Translations under genes and position numbers: made by a program
Notes under the pieces: model-generated
Seen by the model: the letters and a program-made list of their open reading frames with translations, nothing else
What the model was told of the DNA's origin: nothing
Databases searched by the model: none
Part shown: positions 1 through 10,560 of the stretch, in pieces
Numbering within the stretch: position 1 is the first letter of the stretch
How the letters are laid out: each line of letters opens with the position of its first letter
NCBI RefSeq assembly: GCF_024679245.1
Contig: NC_090176.1
Location: 19,599,793 to 19,663,792, forward strand
Origin: Pseudorasbora parva
Lineage: Eukaryota; Chordata; Actinopteri; Cypriniformes; Gobionidae
DNA: 64,000 nucleotides
Direction: 5' to 3'

Positions 1-70
1 CATATTTCACCCTCTCCTTGTAATACCTATGTCATACCCATGCCATTATACACATTTGTGTTCTCATATG

Positions 71-117
71 CCCCCCCCCCCCCCCCCCCCCCTCCACACA
101 CACACACACACACACAC
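71..117. repeat. Poly-C tract followed by (CA)n microsatellite
   Basis: About 22 C residues run from 71 to 92, followed by a short (CA)n to 117. Translations across it are pure repeat and have no coding meaning. Confidence 0.95.
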
Positions 118-442
118 TGTACAGTGCAGAATCAAAACAACATGTCACAACGCACATACAAAGACACTCCCATTCATAAACATTTGATGGCCTGTAATCA
201 GATGAGTTCACTTCATCCATTATGCAAGATGCTCTCACACATAAACTTTTGGAGAATTGAGGCACTTTTGCATGGTGTTTGTTTGCACATATTTACTTAT
301 TTGGGCTGTTAATTACCCAGTTTTAATGGGCACTGCGGAGATGATGCTGTGCTGTGATCAGGATGGATTTAGTCAAGTGAACTGGTAATGGAAGGGTGTT
401 GACATTCACACCAGATTCACACCACTATCTCTGCATAAGCAT
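118..442. other. Unassigned AT-rich sequence
   Basis: I see no gene, recognisable repeat end or strong structure here before the TTAA-flanked element that starts at 447. Confidence 0.5.
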
Positions 443-446
443 TTAA

Positions 447-742
447 AGTGCCCATATTAGGCTATGCTGTTTTAAAGGTTCCTATTTTTGTTTTGGAGGT
501 CTCATACAATAGGTTTACATGCATCCAGGTCGACAACACAAAGTCATCCAGGCCTCAGTGTTTGAGGGCAAGTCAAAATAGATGTAGTTCAGGGTAGATT
601 GTTTATATATTTTAAGACACCATAACTTTAATTGTTGTGCATTTTGGTCTTTAAACTTTGCAGACCTTTTACATTCACAGACAGACAGCTATATTACACA
701 CAGCATAAAATATAATATTAGAAAAAGCATCACATGGGCACT
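447..742. mobile_element. TTAA-flanked MITE, AGTGCCCAT family (Kolobok/T2-like)
   Basis: The element begins AGTGCCCATATTAGGC and ends with the inverse of AGTGCCCATGTGATGC. TTAA lies on each side (443-446 and 743-746). Short TIRs plus TTAA duplications fit the Kolobok/T2 group, which I recall has TTAAAGNRR-type ends; piggyBac also uses TTAA, so the superfamily is inferred. The body of about 296 bp has no reading frame and is a non-autonomous copy. A related copy with coding remnants starts near 49565. Confidence 0.75.
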
Positions 743-1097
743 TTAAACACACTTTAACACAGCAGCTGATATTTGGCAGAATAGCCAGTGCTAAAAAGTT
801 AGCCAAAATATTCTCAAAAGGGAATGTAGACAATCAGCGAAACATTGGGAACTTAGAGCTACCATCTGTTTATGGGCTGTCTCAACAGGTGCTGCTTTTA
901 CATCAAATCCACTATCCTGAAAAGACATTAGAAAGAGAAAAAGGCAGAAATAATATGGTAAGTGAGAACTATAGAAAAAAACAATAGAACAACTGACAGA
1001 ATGATAGATCAAACAAATGAACAAACAATCGAACAAACAAACAATTGAGTAAATGAATGAACAGAAGAAAGAAAAATGTTTCTTCTGATCACATCAA
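743..1097. other. Unassigned sequence between two transposons
   Basis: AT-rich, with short CAAA-type simple repeats near 1010-1050. No gene or repeat terminus is recognised. Confidence 0.5.
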
Positions 1098-1421
1098 TGA
1101 TCACATCAAAATTTTTCAGTTGGCCGAATTGAAATTCTGTGAAATGATGCAATTTAATAGCCTAGAAATTTAGACGCACCCTATTCTAATCTGCCGCGAG
1201 TGTCAACTCTCAATACACTTCTGAGCTGTAAAAACCAAACTGTGGTCGGGCCAATCACATTGTGTATAGAGTCGGTGGGCGGGGCTTAACATAATGACGG
1301 CAGAGTTGCGCTTGCATGCTACTATAAAACACAGAAGCTGGCGAACAGCGGTCTTTTAAATCAGCTTTAAATGCGACTCGGGAAGACTTGGAGTTAAGAA
1401 CGGCACTGAAGTCATTCTTAA

Positions 1422-2095
1422 AGGGGTTATATAATGGTACATGCACTTTTACAAGTTGATTATACAGCAATGTGTGTTGGTAGTGACTGTACACAACCAT
1501 CCTATAATGATAAAAATCCATCAAGTGTTTTTTTTTATTTTTTTATCTCCTTATATGTTTTCACCTGTCTGAAATCAAGCCGTTCGATGTGTGACGTCAC
1601 ACGATCAGACACCCCTCCCACGACTGTTGATTGACAGCAGTTTCAGCTCAGACCCTCCCTGAGCGAGCTCAAGCTGTCCGCCATTGTGGATACCTGAAGC
1701 AGAATGGCGTCTAAGCGATTGTGGTGTTCTGTTCTTGGGTGTAATAATGAACACAGCAGTCATTTTGATGTTGATATATCTGATATATCAAATTGATACG
1801 GTTGAACTTGCACAGATGTGTCCTGAGAGACTTGCGTTGTCAAACTTTCTCATGTTGTCTAAGCAACTTCACACTCAAAGCCCCCACGGAACAGAGGGGT
1901 GGGGTGAGCAAAGCTCATTAGCATAAAAGGCACATGCACAGAAACGGCTTCTTAGAGTGATTTCTTAGAATACTAATTAGAATTTTTAAAGTTAAAAGTA
2001 TTAAGTATATAAGTAATTAAAGTATATTACAAAGTTTTAAGTTAGACACTAAATAATCATATTAACTTGTACAAAAATGGCATTATATGACCCCT
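1422..2095. mobile_element. TTAA-flanked element, AGGGG family (Kolobok/T2-like)
   Basis: The left end is AGGGGTTATATAATG and the inverse of the right end is AGGGGTCATATAATG (14 of 15 identical), with TTAA at 1418-1421 and 2096-2099. It is the innermost layer of a three-level nest. The interior holds a short THAP-like coding start at 1704, so it is probably an internally deleted copy of an autonomous element. The superfamily is inferred from TTAA plus AGGGG ends and the THAP piece. Confidence 0.8.
1704..1796 (+). pseudogene. N-terminal THAP-domain remnant
   Basis: A 30-codon frame starts MASKRLWCSVLGCNN and ends at TGA. The first zinc pair CSVLGC (C-x4-C) close to the N-terminus is how THAP DNA-binding domains start; the second half (C-x2-H and AVPTF box) is absent, replaced by unrelated sequence or an intron. 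It lies inside the TTAA element 1422-2095, so it is most likely the first exon of a transposon-encoded THAP protein rather than a host gene. A 30-aa match is short, so the identity is tentative. Confidence 0.5.
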
Positions 2096-2406
2096 TTAAA
2101 AAAAGAAAGATGTGTTCGGAGTTTTGCCGACCGGATATGGCGAAAGTTTAATCTGTCAACAAGCTCTGTTTCACCTTCGTTGCTCTGGTTGGTGTAGTGC
2201 TATCCTATCGCGTGCAGAGGGAGTCTGAAAGACAACCGTTTATCCCGCCCCTCGGATTGAGCCCTGTCAATGGTGATTTTCCAGACCAAACATCTTGATG
2301 TGGGTCTGGCTTGTCAGGATAGCAATTTAATTCACAGAAATTCAATTTGGCCAACTGAAAAATTTAGATGTGATCAGTCACTAGAAAATGTTCAATGGAG
2401 ACCAGA

Positions 2407-2426
2407 TTTTTTTTTTTTTTTTTTTT
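2407..2426. repeat. Poly-T tract
   Basis: Run of 20 T residues. Confidence 0.9.
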
Positions 2427-2564
2427 ACAGTGTACTGTATATCACACAGTGATATTAAGGGAACGTACTGTGTTGTCCTTCAGGAAAAACAAAAAACAAA
2501 TTTGTATTAAGTTGTGTTGGATGATGTGAATTTCATCAAAGAAACATAAATGCATGTGTTTACA

Positions 2565-2570
2565 TGTGTG

Positions 2571-2633
<63 letters not shown>
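2565..2633. repeat. (TG)n microsatellite
   Basis: Nearly pure TG repeat with one GTGCG interruption near 2576. The 183-aa frame crossing it is repeat-derived and not a gene. Confidence 0.95.
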
Positions 2634-2636
<3 letters not shown>

Positions 2637-2975
2637 AGCCTGTGTGTAGTTCGCACGACGGCAGAGCGGAATCAAAGCCATGGGTGGAAGGTAAGTCTCT
2701 TTAAAGCCGGTTACCGTGTGCGTCAGGCACGCTGTTTAATTAAAACGTCATTTAGGGAGAAGATCACGGACTCTTTATCCCACACGCACAGCTTTGGCTC
2801 AAACAGGCGGACCAGGAAGCAATCATACTCCGCTCCAATTTGTGTTTATCGTGATGCTAATGCCATGTATGGATCAGCCAGAACAGCATTCATGAGGAAA
2901 CATGAGCCAGGGTGCCGGACTCACTTTGGTGTGGACTCATGCATATTCATTGAGACTGGTACAAGATGGACAAAT

Positions 2976-2981
<6 letters not shown>
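2634..2981. other. Unassigned sequence between two microsatellites
   Basis: Somewhat more GC-rich than its surroundings. It contains GGAAGGTAAGT near 2687, which resembles a splice donor, but the frame before it runs into the TG repeat, so no exon is called. Confidence 0.4.
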
Positions 2982-3072
<91 letters not shown>

Positions 3073-3076
3073 GAGA
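2982..3076. repeat. (GA)n microsatellite
   Basis: Long GA repeat with small interruptions after 3060. Arg-Glu and Leu-Ser translations over it are artefacts. Confidence 0.95.
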
Positions 3077-3131
3077 AAGAAGGGGGAGAACATTTGTTTA
3101 GCAGGTTTGTTCTTCTACCCACACTGTACTT

Positions 3132-3322
3132 AAAGGGATCGTTCACCCAGAAATGAAAACTTCATGTTTATCTGCTTACCCCCAGGGCATCCAAGATGTG
3201 GGTGTGTTTGTTTCTTTAGTAGAACCCAAATTAAGATTTTTAACTCAAACCATTGCTCGTATAATGCATGTCAATGGGGTCTAATTAGAATTAGACCCCA
3301 TTGAAATGCATTATACGAGCAA
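3132..3322. repeat. Truncated TTAA-type repeat ending in a hairpin
   Basis: TTAAAGGGATCGTTCACCCA near 3132 is the left terminus of a very common cyprinid repeat (recalled consensus TTAAAGGGATAGTTCACCC). At 3253-3322 lies a hairpin with arms of about 32 bp around GAATTAGACCCCATTG and the motif TGCTCGTATAATGCAT. No matching right terminus was found downstream, so this is a partial copy. Confidence 0.6.
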
Positions 3323-3929
3323 CGGATCTGCAACCTCATAAAATACTCTAATCACAAACACTACATGATACAGTAGCTGCATTATTATCATTTTATTTTA
3401 TCAATCAAGCCATTTTATGATTTGATGGCATGTTGTTTTTCAATGATTAACAGTCCATTTCGCCTTCTGAAATATTCATTCTCACAACATAAACTAATTG
3501 TATAAGTATAAAAATTGCAGTGGAATCTGTTCATTTGAGCACCCGACTGGATCTGACCAAAATAGTATAAGAAGGAGAAAGACAACTCTAGAAAAAAGGG
3601 TTAAGAGTTTGTTTTTCTCTAAGGGTGGTTCTTTTCTGATTCACTTGGCATTCACAGATCATTTTTAACAACCAAACCTAAAGACTTTTATGATGTATGT
3701 TTTCCTCGACGGAACATCCAGAACAAGGCTGTGTTCTGGGATAAATGCTCTCTTTGTATGTGCATACATATGATGGTATTTTTACAAGCTGGTAACTCTC
3801 AAAGGAACTTATAGAATGTGTAAAAGAGTCAAAACAGCACCAGAAATTCCACCATTGCACACACAACAGAAAATCTGCTGCAGAAGATGCGGTTACCAAT
3901 GCTTTCTGTTTAGGTCATGTGCATACTTG
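3323..3929. other. Unassigned AT-rich sequence
   Basis: No gene, tandem repeat or transposon end is recognised. Confidence 0.45.
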
Positions 3930-4115
3930 GTAGGTTTGGTTTGATTAAACAAACTGGTCCAAATCATCTGAAAGTGTGGTTCATTTGAATGAGTGTGAAT
4001 GCTGCCATTCAAACACTGGTGCGAACCAAACAAGCGGACTAAGACCCCTGAAAAGGTGAGTCTTGGTCAGCTTTCAAACAAACTTTTGTCCAGTTCGAGT
4101 GATATATGAATGCAA
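3930..4115. repeat. Dispersed repeat, AATGCTGCCATTCAAACACTGG family
   Basis: The segment with GAATGCTGCCATTCAAACAC, then GCGAACCAAACAAGCGGAC and CCCCTGAAAAGGTG, recurs in diverged form at 41640-41775. Two copies in one window show that it is a dispersed repeat. I see no coding capacity or clear TIRs. Confidence 0.55.
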
Positions 4116-4261
4116 CATGTATCAAATACATCTAAATGAACCTAAAACATGATATGTTGATACAAAATGAGACCCTAAAAGAACAGAATCCTGACAATAT
4201 TGCCCAGCACATATTTAGCACAATTTGCTAAAAAAGTAAAGTAAAATTTATGATGTTTGAC

Positions 4262-5432
4262 TAAGGGTGGCACGGTTCACAAAACCCACGGTTCGGTTCG
4301 TTTCACAGTTTTAGGGTCACGGTTTTCAGCTCTGTACGGTTGTTGTTTTTTCTTTTAATCGTTAACTATCCAGGATTGTACTTCAGCTTATGATATATAG
4401 CTTAATTATCCACAATTACAGAATTAAAAAAAATGTTATATCATGAAATCATGCACAAACTGAATTTGACTTGACTTTAAGCACATTATTGGGACCATCT
4501 CTGAGGAAAGCTAGGTGAGATTTTAATACAGCAAGAGAGAAGACATTGATGTCAAAAAAAGGAGAATGTGTATTGCTATCTCTAAAGGAGCTTTTTAGGC
4601 ACACAAAGATTGAAATGAAGAATTAACTTGCATTTCTCAAACTGCCAACTTCAGTGTAGCTCTTACAAAAGTTGTATATTTTAAAAGAAAAAGAGAGGAA
4701 CTCTTAAAGCTCTTAAGAGTCTTTTAAACAAGTCAAAATACATTAAACATAAGTGAAAAACTTATGAAACGAAAGTGTCGGTGGGATGGAATATTATACT
4801 GCGGCTTGAGTACTTTCATCGGCCGAAGAAATCCTTCACACTCAATCACGCGGCATGGTTACATATCTTTTGCTATAAACACCCCCAATGCTTTAGTTAT
4901 GGCTATTGTCCTGTCTGACATATCACTGAGAGGTTGCTTAAATGCTGCGGACAGTAGAAGTTGTTTCCTAACTGGCTGCCTGCTTACGCTATTTGCTGAC
5001 ACATTGTCGTGATGTCTTCTCAGATGAACTGACATATTAAAAGTGTTTCCATTAGCATATTGAATGCATTTTGCACAATGCTTGCACACAGTCACAGTTC
5101 TATCTATTCTTTTATTTCCATCATCATAGGGAACATGAATTAGGGTTACCCTAAACCTAACCCATCCTCCAATTCCAGGCAGCCTTCCTTATCTCTCCCA
5201 CTTGCCATTTTTACACGTGACAGGACCTGCAGCACTCCACTTTTACTGTCTTTTAATTATTTTACTGTATGTCTCCACACACCTCTTATTTAGCTCGGAA
5301 AGGACACCCATTGTCTGAGGTAACATATGGCCACGAGGCTACATTGCGCATGCTTCGAACCGTACAACGCACATGCTCTGAACTGAGACAAATGAACCGA
5401 ACGGTTTGTGTTTTTTCATCGTGCCACCCCTA
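4262..5432. mobile_element. hAT-like transposon, TAGGGGTGGCAC ends
   Basis: Left end TAAGGGTGGCACGGTTCAC; inverse of right end TAGGGGTGGCACGATG. Flanking octamers TGTTTGAC (4254-4261) and GATTTGAC (5433-5440) agree at 6 of 8 positions, consistent with an aged 8-bp hAT TSD. A transposase relic with a BED-type finger lies inside on the minus strand. At 1171 bp it is far shorter than an autonomous hAT (usually 3-5 kb), so most of the transposase is deleted. Confidence 0.75.
4745..5095 (-). pseudogene. hAT transposase N-terminal fragment with BED zinc finger
   Basis: On the minus strand the frame begins near 5095 with TVCKHCAKCIQYANGN, followed by NMSVHLRRHHDN. The Cys-x2-Cys ... His-x4-5-His pattern is a BED zinc finger, the DNA-binding head of hAT transposases. 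It continues through QLLLSAAFKQPLS and SDRTIAITKALGVFIAKDM, meets a stop at about 4857, and is followed in the same frame by VIECEGF and KPQYNIPSHRHF, which I recognise as the next conserved block of fish hAT transposases. The catalytic RNase H-like region and dimerisation domain are missing. It lies wholly inside the TIRs of 4262-5432 and is a dead, internally deleted copy. Confidence 0.75.
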
Positions 5433-5440
5433 GATTTGAC

Positions 5441-5756
5441 GGCTGATTTGGCATGAAATATAAGATTAGCAAACCGTTCTGGAGATTTCAGTCTTTCATC
5501 ATTTCAACAGCTGGGTTGCTGTGATGTTGCCAAGTAAGACATGCTCCTGGGTCAACATGTTTTGTTGATCCTGCAACATTCCTGTCCAAAAACCTAGTCC
5601 TATGCCTAATATCTAACCGAATTTTTAACTTTTAAATTTTAACCGAAGCAACTTACAGAGCTTTGGAATTACAGGTAAATTCATTTTTATTAAAGTTATA
5701 CACACAACAGATTTTGATGTAATTTTAGAGTGTTACCAATAAAAGCCCCAAAGAGT
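5441..5756. other. Unassigned sequence
   Basis: No gene or repeat terminus is recognised between the hAT element and the following TTAA element. Confidence 0.45.
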
Positions 5757-6054
5757 TTAAGGGTGCCCTAGAATGAGAAATAGAATTAACCTTGCCATAG
5801 TAAAATAATAAGAGTACATGGACATCACATACTGTGAGTCTCAAACACCATTGCTTCCTTCATATGTCAATCTAGTGCATGGAAAACACTATGGACAAAT
5901 AGGCGAATCTCAACATAACGCCAACTGTGACACAATCACTGCGACCATTAATATGTACGCCCCCAACATTTGCATCTGTCAGCACATGTTCATGTCAGGC
6001 GGAACTGCGCAGCCGAATCATTAGGTAAACAAGCATCACGTGAAAATAGAGAAA

Positions 6055-6288
6055 ATGGCAGATCATGGCCACAAATGTCATGTTCCAGGCTGTGCAGGGG
6101 ACGTGAGGACTTTTCATACCCTTCCCAAAGACAAAGAAATGTCAAAGGTCATGGTTGATGTTTATTATAATCGGATACCGCAACAATTTAATTTAAAACC
6201 GTTCATTTGCTCGGCCTATTTCACCGTGGACAGTTTTTCTAACTTGGGACAATATTATTTTAGTTTATTCTTAGCCAAAAACACTTAG
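6055..6288 (+). pseudogene. THAP-domain protein remnant (transposon-encoded)
   Basis: The frame starts at ATG 6055 and runs 77 codons to TAG. It shows most of a THAP zinc-coordinating DNA-binding domain: C8-x4-C13 (KCHVPGC), FHTLPKD at 20-26, IPQQFN at 41-46 and ICSAYF at 51-56. The second zinc pair should be C-x2-H, but the expected His at residue 55 is Tyr, and the usual Trp in the middle of the domain is missing, so zinc and DNA binding are probably lost. The AVPTF box is replaced by other sequence. The fragment lies just inside the left end of the TTAA element 5761-9310, so it is best read as the first exon of that element's protein. Confidence 0.75.
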
Positions 6289-7077
6289 TTCTTTCAAAAA
6301 TATATGTGCTCATTAATGTATATTTACTTCTTTCAAGTTATAAAGTATTCTCGTAAGTTTATAATATGCTATTGAAAATACATACGGGTTAGGGGTTCGA
6401 ATGCCGGTCTCCATGTTGCCCCTCCATCTTGAAAGTACATTAAGAGGGACATACTCATAAATTCAAGCTTCGCCTTTCGCGTTTTCACACTCGATGGCAC
6501 CGTGTTGAATGTGAAGAGGGGGATTGCCATGTTAATCTTGGACTAAATCGGCCACCGTAGGAGTTAAAACGAAATCAGAATTGAGAGGAACAGAAACTAT
6601 TATTCACTGGATGGTCATATACCTTTTCACCGCTAGATTGGGGAAAATATCAGCTTTAAGCAAGCTTTGCTCAGCATCTAAAACTGAAGAAAGGGGCAAT
6701 TCCAACTATATTCCTATAAGTATATAAGTCGTAAACAGTGATTTTATCCACTTATTGACTGTTTAAACAATTTCTGATTAAATTGAAAGTTTCTTAAAGA
6801 GACAGCATTGTCTATGCTCAAGATTCTAGTAGCCTACAGTAACAATAGGATACTCCAAGTACCATAGAATAATAAAAAGTGTGTCTAATGACAAAGGTTA
6901 ATATTATTTTGTATTACAAAATACATCCGTAGATATGCATGTTGCTTACAGATCGTTTACTCGATCCTTCTTGCTATCGTCACCTAACGTCTCCACCATA
7001 TAAGTTAAAATGATAATTATTTGACAAGGCTTCTATTAATTTTGTAAAAAAAAAAAATATTTATATTTTTGGGAACT

Positions 7078-7350
7078 GAATGGTAAATGGACTGCATTTA
7101 TATAGCTCTTTTAACAGACCCTATGGCCATCCAAAGCCCTTTACATTTTGCCTCACATTCACCCATTCATACACCGACAGCGATGTCAGCCATGTAAGCC
7201 ACCATCGTCGGGAGCAGCTGGGGTTAGGTGTCTTGCTCATGGACACTTCGACACTTGGTCAGGTGGAACCGGGGATTTGATGTTTCCGGGATTGAAACCT
7301 TTCGGTTTGTAGACAACCTACATGAACCACTGAGCCGCTGCTGCCCGCGA
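7078..7350. repeat. Fish retroposon-like repeat (TGGTAAATGGACTGCATTTA)
   Basis: It starts TGGTAAATGGACTGCATTTA, includes TATATAGCTCTTTT, CAAAGCCCTTTACA, CATTCACCCATTCATACACC and GGACACTTCGACACTTGG, and ends near CACTGAGCCGCTGCTGCC. This string of motifs is a widespread teleost repeat that I associate with the 3' end of an RTE/Expander-type LINE or a SINE using that tail; the class is recalled, not verified. It lies inside the 5761-9310 element. Confidence 0.65.
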
Positions 7351-7675
7351 CTGAAGTATGATGTTTTTGCATGCTTGTATTTCAGAGTACATCACAGCCT
7401 ACATTGCGACTAACGTTATATACACGTGAAACATGAAATATTGTTGACGAAAAAAGACGAGTCTAAAATGTAGTTTAAAAAATAAAAACTTGAACAAAAA
7501 CTGGTTTTGGTTTTGTCTGGGAAAAAAGCAAAGCGTTCGAGTGTGGTCGTGCTTGCAGTTGCCAGATTTCAGTAATTTAAATCTCCCAATCAGAGCTTTT
7601 CTGTGAAAAGAACACATATAATATCCAATGTTTTACCTAAACATGTGCAATCTGGCAACCATATGCACGCAAGTG

Positions 7676-7817
<142 letters not shown>

Positions 7818-8043
7818 CGCGCGCGAGCAAAGATGATCTGAAAACACCAATAAAGTAAGCTGCATTTTAGCAATCTCCATTCGAGATGTTCTGCTTAAAG
7901 TGTCATTCAGTCGGTCTGTGTTCTGTCAGGACTCACGAGCCGTTTCGCTGAAAAACTGAACTTGTGTGAGCTGCTGAAATAAGCCAATCAGAGCAGAGCT
8001 CAACATTAATATTCATGACCCTTCCAAATAAGGCAAACACACA

Positions 8044-9156
8044 CAGGGCCGGCGTTTGCTATAGGCGAGCTAGGCGGTTGCCTAGGGCGACAATTGTGTT
8101 AGGGGCGCGAGCGCGCTCTAGTGCCGCGCATTACTACCCATTAAGCATAGAATCGGAACAAGCGAAATACAACATAATGTTCATTAAACATGATCATCAT
8201 AGGGCGCCCCCTCAGCCACACGTTTTATTACTTATCAACCTGATTATTAGATTTAATTGATGGTGATTATTGATTATTAGTTCAGGCGTTAGGTCAGGCA
8301 AGTGCTCATCTTGCGCGTTCATCAAAAATGAGACGTCTAAACCCCGCGGATGCACAGGGACGGAAAAAGAGAAAAAAAGAAAGGAAGAAAATTGAAAGAA
8401 AGCCCAGTATAGAGGTTAGTCTTCTTATCTCAGCCAATAAGTTGTCAAACAAAATAAAATTACTTAGTATCAATCTTATCAACTAATATTTATTTTATAA
8501 ATATTATTAATATTGTCACTAAGCTATCACTTGCTAGTTTTCTACATAATTACTATACGTATTGCAAACATAACTTCACTGACAATAATCTACAATAACC
8601 TACATGGATGTCATTTAAATATCAAAAGTCCAGTTCGTTATGAATATGGATAACGTATGCATGTTATTTATGAAAAGTACAAACGCTCTCTACGTGGGCG
8701 TCGGAAGGAAATAAATACGGCCTCTCGTTTTTGTTTTGTTTTGTTTTTTTACTGGAGCAGCCTAATGAAAGATGCCATATTATTTACATTAAAACACAAA
8801 TATGCTGTGTTCACCTAATTCTTTATAGTGGCTGTAGTGTAGTGGTAAGACACACGGCATCAAGATTTGATGCAGATCGATTAGTGGTTCAATCCTGCCT
8901 TTTGCCACACTCGCTCTATTCCCTTTTCCCATCACATATCAAATTGGAAAGGCATATATTTTTAATAAAAAGTGAGAAAATTTTTGAAAAGTGGAAATAA
9001 AGCGTCGAACGTGTTTAATAATAAGTGCTTCTCGGTTAGGGGTAGGCCTAGGAAAACAGACGTGCTGAATTAGAGACGATAAAAGTGAGTGGAGTGGGGT
9101 GGGGGGCGCAAAACTCCATCTCGCCTAGGGCAACCAAACAGCTAGAGCCGGCCCTG
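8044..9156. mobile_element. hAT transposon, CAGGGCCGGC ends, perfect 8-bp TSD
   Basis: It begins CAGGGCCGGCGTTTGCTAT and ends as the inverse of CAGGGCCGGCTCTAGCTG. The octamer AACACACA is repeated exactly at 8036-8043 and 9157-9164. The subterminal TTGCCTAGGGC and its inverse also match. Ends starting CAGGG with an 8-bp TSD define hAT. At 1113 bp it is non-autonomous. A lysine/arginine-rich start (MRRLNPADAQGRKKRKK, from 8329) running into GAGGTTAGT may be what is left of transposase exon 1. It inserted into the older TTAA element 5761-9310. Confidence 0.9.
8826..8965 (+). repeat. tRNA-like (SINE-type) segment inside the hAT
   Basis: TAGTGTAGTGGTAAGAC resembles a pol III A box and GGTTCAATCC at 8886-8895 resembles a B box, spaced like a tRNA. 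An A-rich 3' part follows. It is a SINE head or tRNA-derived piece carried by the hAT element, not a functional tRNA (no closing acceptor stem). Confidence 0.45.
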
Positions 9157-9314
9157 AACACACATCACATCCTAGGGACAATTTCTAGGGTTGTAAATGG
9201 ACCTGTAAAACTGTATGTGGACAATTTTTGCCCTTAAATAAGCCACATATCCTCTATGTAGATATCAGAGAACACTTTAACATATTGTTTCAACTCCTTC
9301 TAGGGCACCTTTAA

Positions 9315-10129
9315 TTAATACCATTTGTGGCACAATTCTGTAACCTCGCCTATTGTCTCCCCCCCCCCCCATCAGTGTTTCAGTGGTCATGTTGTGTATT
9401 GAATTTTTAGTCGGCTGTTTAAACTCTGTGAACTGAAAGGCTCAACTGGTAAATGATTTGAGTTGGTTCTATTCAATGAATGAACTACACTGTAAAAAAT
9501 ATATTTGTTGAAGTTAATTAAAGATTGTTGGAGCATGCTTAGCAAGAAAATACTATTACTACTTCAAAATGTAAAAAAAAAACACGTTTTACTTGCTGCT
9601 TTGCCTTGCTGCTGATTTGTAATTATTGTTATGAGTGGTCACTGAAACAGTCTATCAATGGTTTACATCAGTTTGCGGTTCAGTCTGAATCGTTTGACCA
9701 GTTCATGCATGCACGAAATCTTTTACAAAAAAAAGTACAAAAAACATTGGATGTGGATTATGATGTACAATCCATTGACAACTAGCCAAAAATGCATCCT
9801 ATGTTTTGTCAGGTACGAAGATCTTTATTAAGCTTAATGCCTGCTTTTGAACAAGCCACCTATTTCAGTGATATCTGTCAGATACAAAGATTTTATCATG
9901 GCATTGTTTACAGTACCATACGCTTTAAGATAGTGATCTTTGATGTGTTGAGTAGAGCCACCTCTCAGGGTTTGTCAGCACTAATATGTTGGTAAACAGT
10001 ATTTAACAGCTTAATTGTGACCATGCAGAGTTATGACAGAAAGTATGCTTTCAATCTGCCAGCTCCCCTGTGAACCTATCTGGGAAAAGACGGATTGCTT
10101 CTGTCGGTGAACACACAACACGGGGGAAG
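9315..10129. other. Mostly unassigned sequence
   Basis: It contains a C tract (9361-9370) and, near 9489, ACACTGTAAAAAAT, which looks like one terminus of the ACACTGTAAAAA MITE family also seen at 27722, without a clear partner. No gene is seen. Confidence 0.4.
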
Positions 10130-10380
10130 CGTGGCTCCACACATGCTCGTGGACTCGGTGGAAATCAATGCACACTCTGTCTTTAATTATGAGACGAATA
10201 ACTCTGTAACCGTGCAGGCATATTAATAATAGAAAAAGTCATCTAAACTCTGGAGCCATTAGCGCCTAGTGCGCTGGGGCTAATGTATCTTTTTAATAGG
10301 GTGCGGAAGTGTCATTGCTTATGGAGACAGGCATCCTCTAAGACCCTCGGCCCCTCCCTTCTCAAACCCTCTGATCTAGT
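10130..10380. other. Candidate conserved non-coding block
   Basis: The stretch is not AT-simple, carries no repeat hallmark I recognise, and holds clustered homeodomain-like AT cores (CTTTAATTATGAG, ATTAATAATAG, GCTAATGTATC). This is a judgement from texture only; a multi-species alignment would be needed to call it conserved. Confidence 0.25.
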
Positions 10381-10469
10381 GGAACAGGCATGAGCAGAAT
10401 TTCTCCTTTTCCATTTCCTTTTCTTGGTCTTTTCTTTCTTTCTAGTATTAGTGCACATACAGAGTCATG

Positions 10470-10560
10470 GCCATTTAGCAGACAATTTTATCCAAAGAGA
10501 TTTGCAATACAATTATAAGAGGGACGATTCATCCAGAGCAACTGCTGAAAATGCATAGCT
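10470..10560 (-). repeat. Fish SINE/LINE tail core
   Basis: CATTTAGCAGACAATTTTAT followed by CCAAAGAGATTTGCAATAC matches the widespread fish tail recalled as TTTAGCAGACGCTTTTATCC AAAGCGACTTAC. The opposite orientation of the same core is at 20350-20405. Confidence 0.6.

Larger units (their letters stand above)
1158..2321. mobile_element. DNA transposon with TAGCCTG-type ends and a 9-bp TSD
   Basis: It begins TAGCCTAGAAATTTAGACG and ends as the inverse of TATCCTGACAAGCCAGACC. The 9-bp GCAATTTAA is repeated exactly at 1149-1157 and 2322-2330. The element at 55032-55727 has the same type of ends and also a 9-bp TSD, so this is one family. A 9-bp TSD would suit Mutator-like or Merlin-like elements, but I see no transposase to confirm that. 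The TTAA element 1422-2095 sits inside it. Confidence 0.8.
1098..2376. mobile_element. Palindromic MITE split by a nested insertion
   Basis: Left part 1098-1157 and right part 2322-2376 are inverted copies of each other over about 46 bp, with the shared core AAATTTTTCAGTTGGCC and about four mismatches. Removing the inserted element 1158-2321 leaves a near-complete palindrome of roughly 115 bp, so this was a short foldback MITE before the insertion. Its own TSD could not be decided because TGATCACATC is partly repeated on the left. Confidence 0.7.

Noticed and set aside
2634..2700. Exon ending at GGAAGGTAAGT
   Set aside because: The upstream frame consists of the TG microsatellite and no acceptor is visible.
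2550..3156. Long frames of 183 and 84 aa over the TG and GA repeats
   Set aside because: They are translations of microsatellites with no conserved domain.
8826..8900. Functional tRNA gene
   Set aside because: A and B box-like motifs are present, but no acceptor stem or cloverleaf closes; it lies in a transposon and fits a SINE-type remnant.
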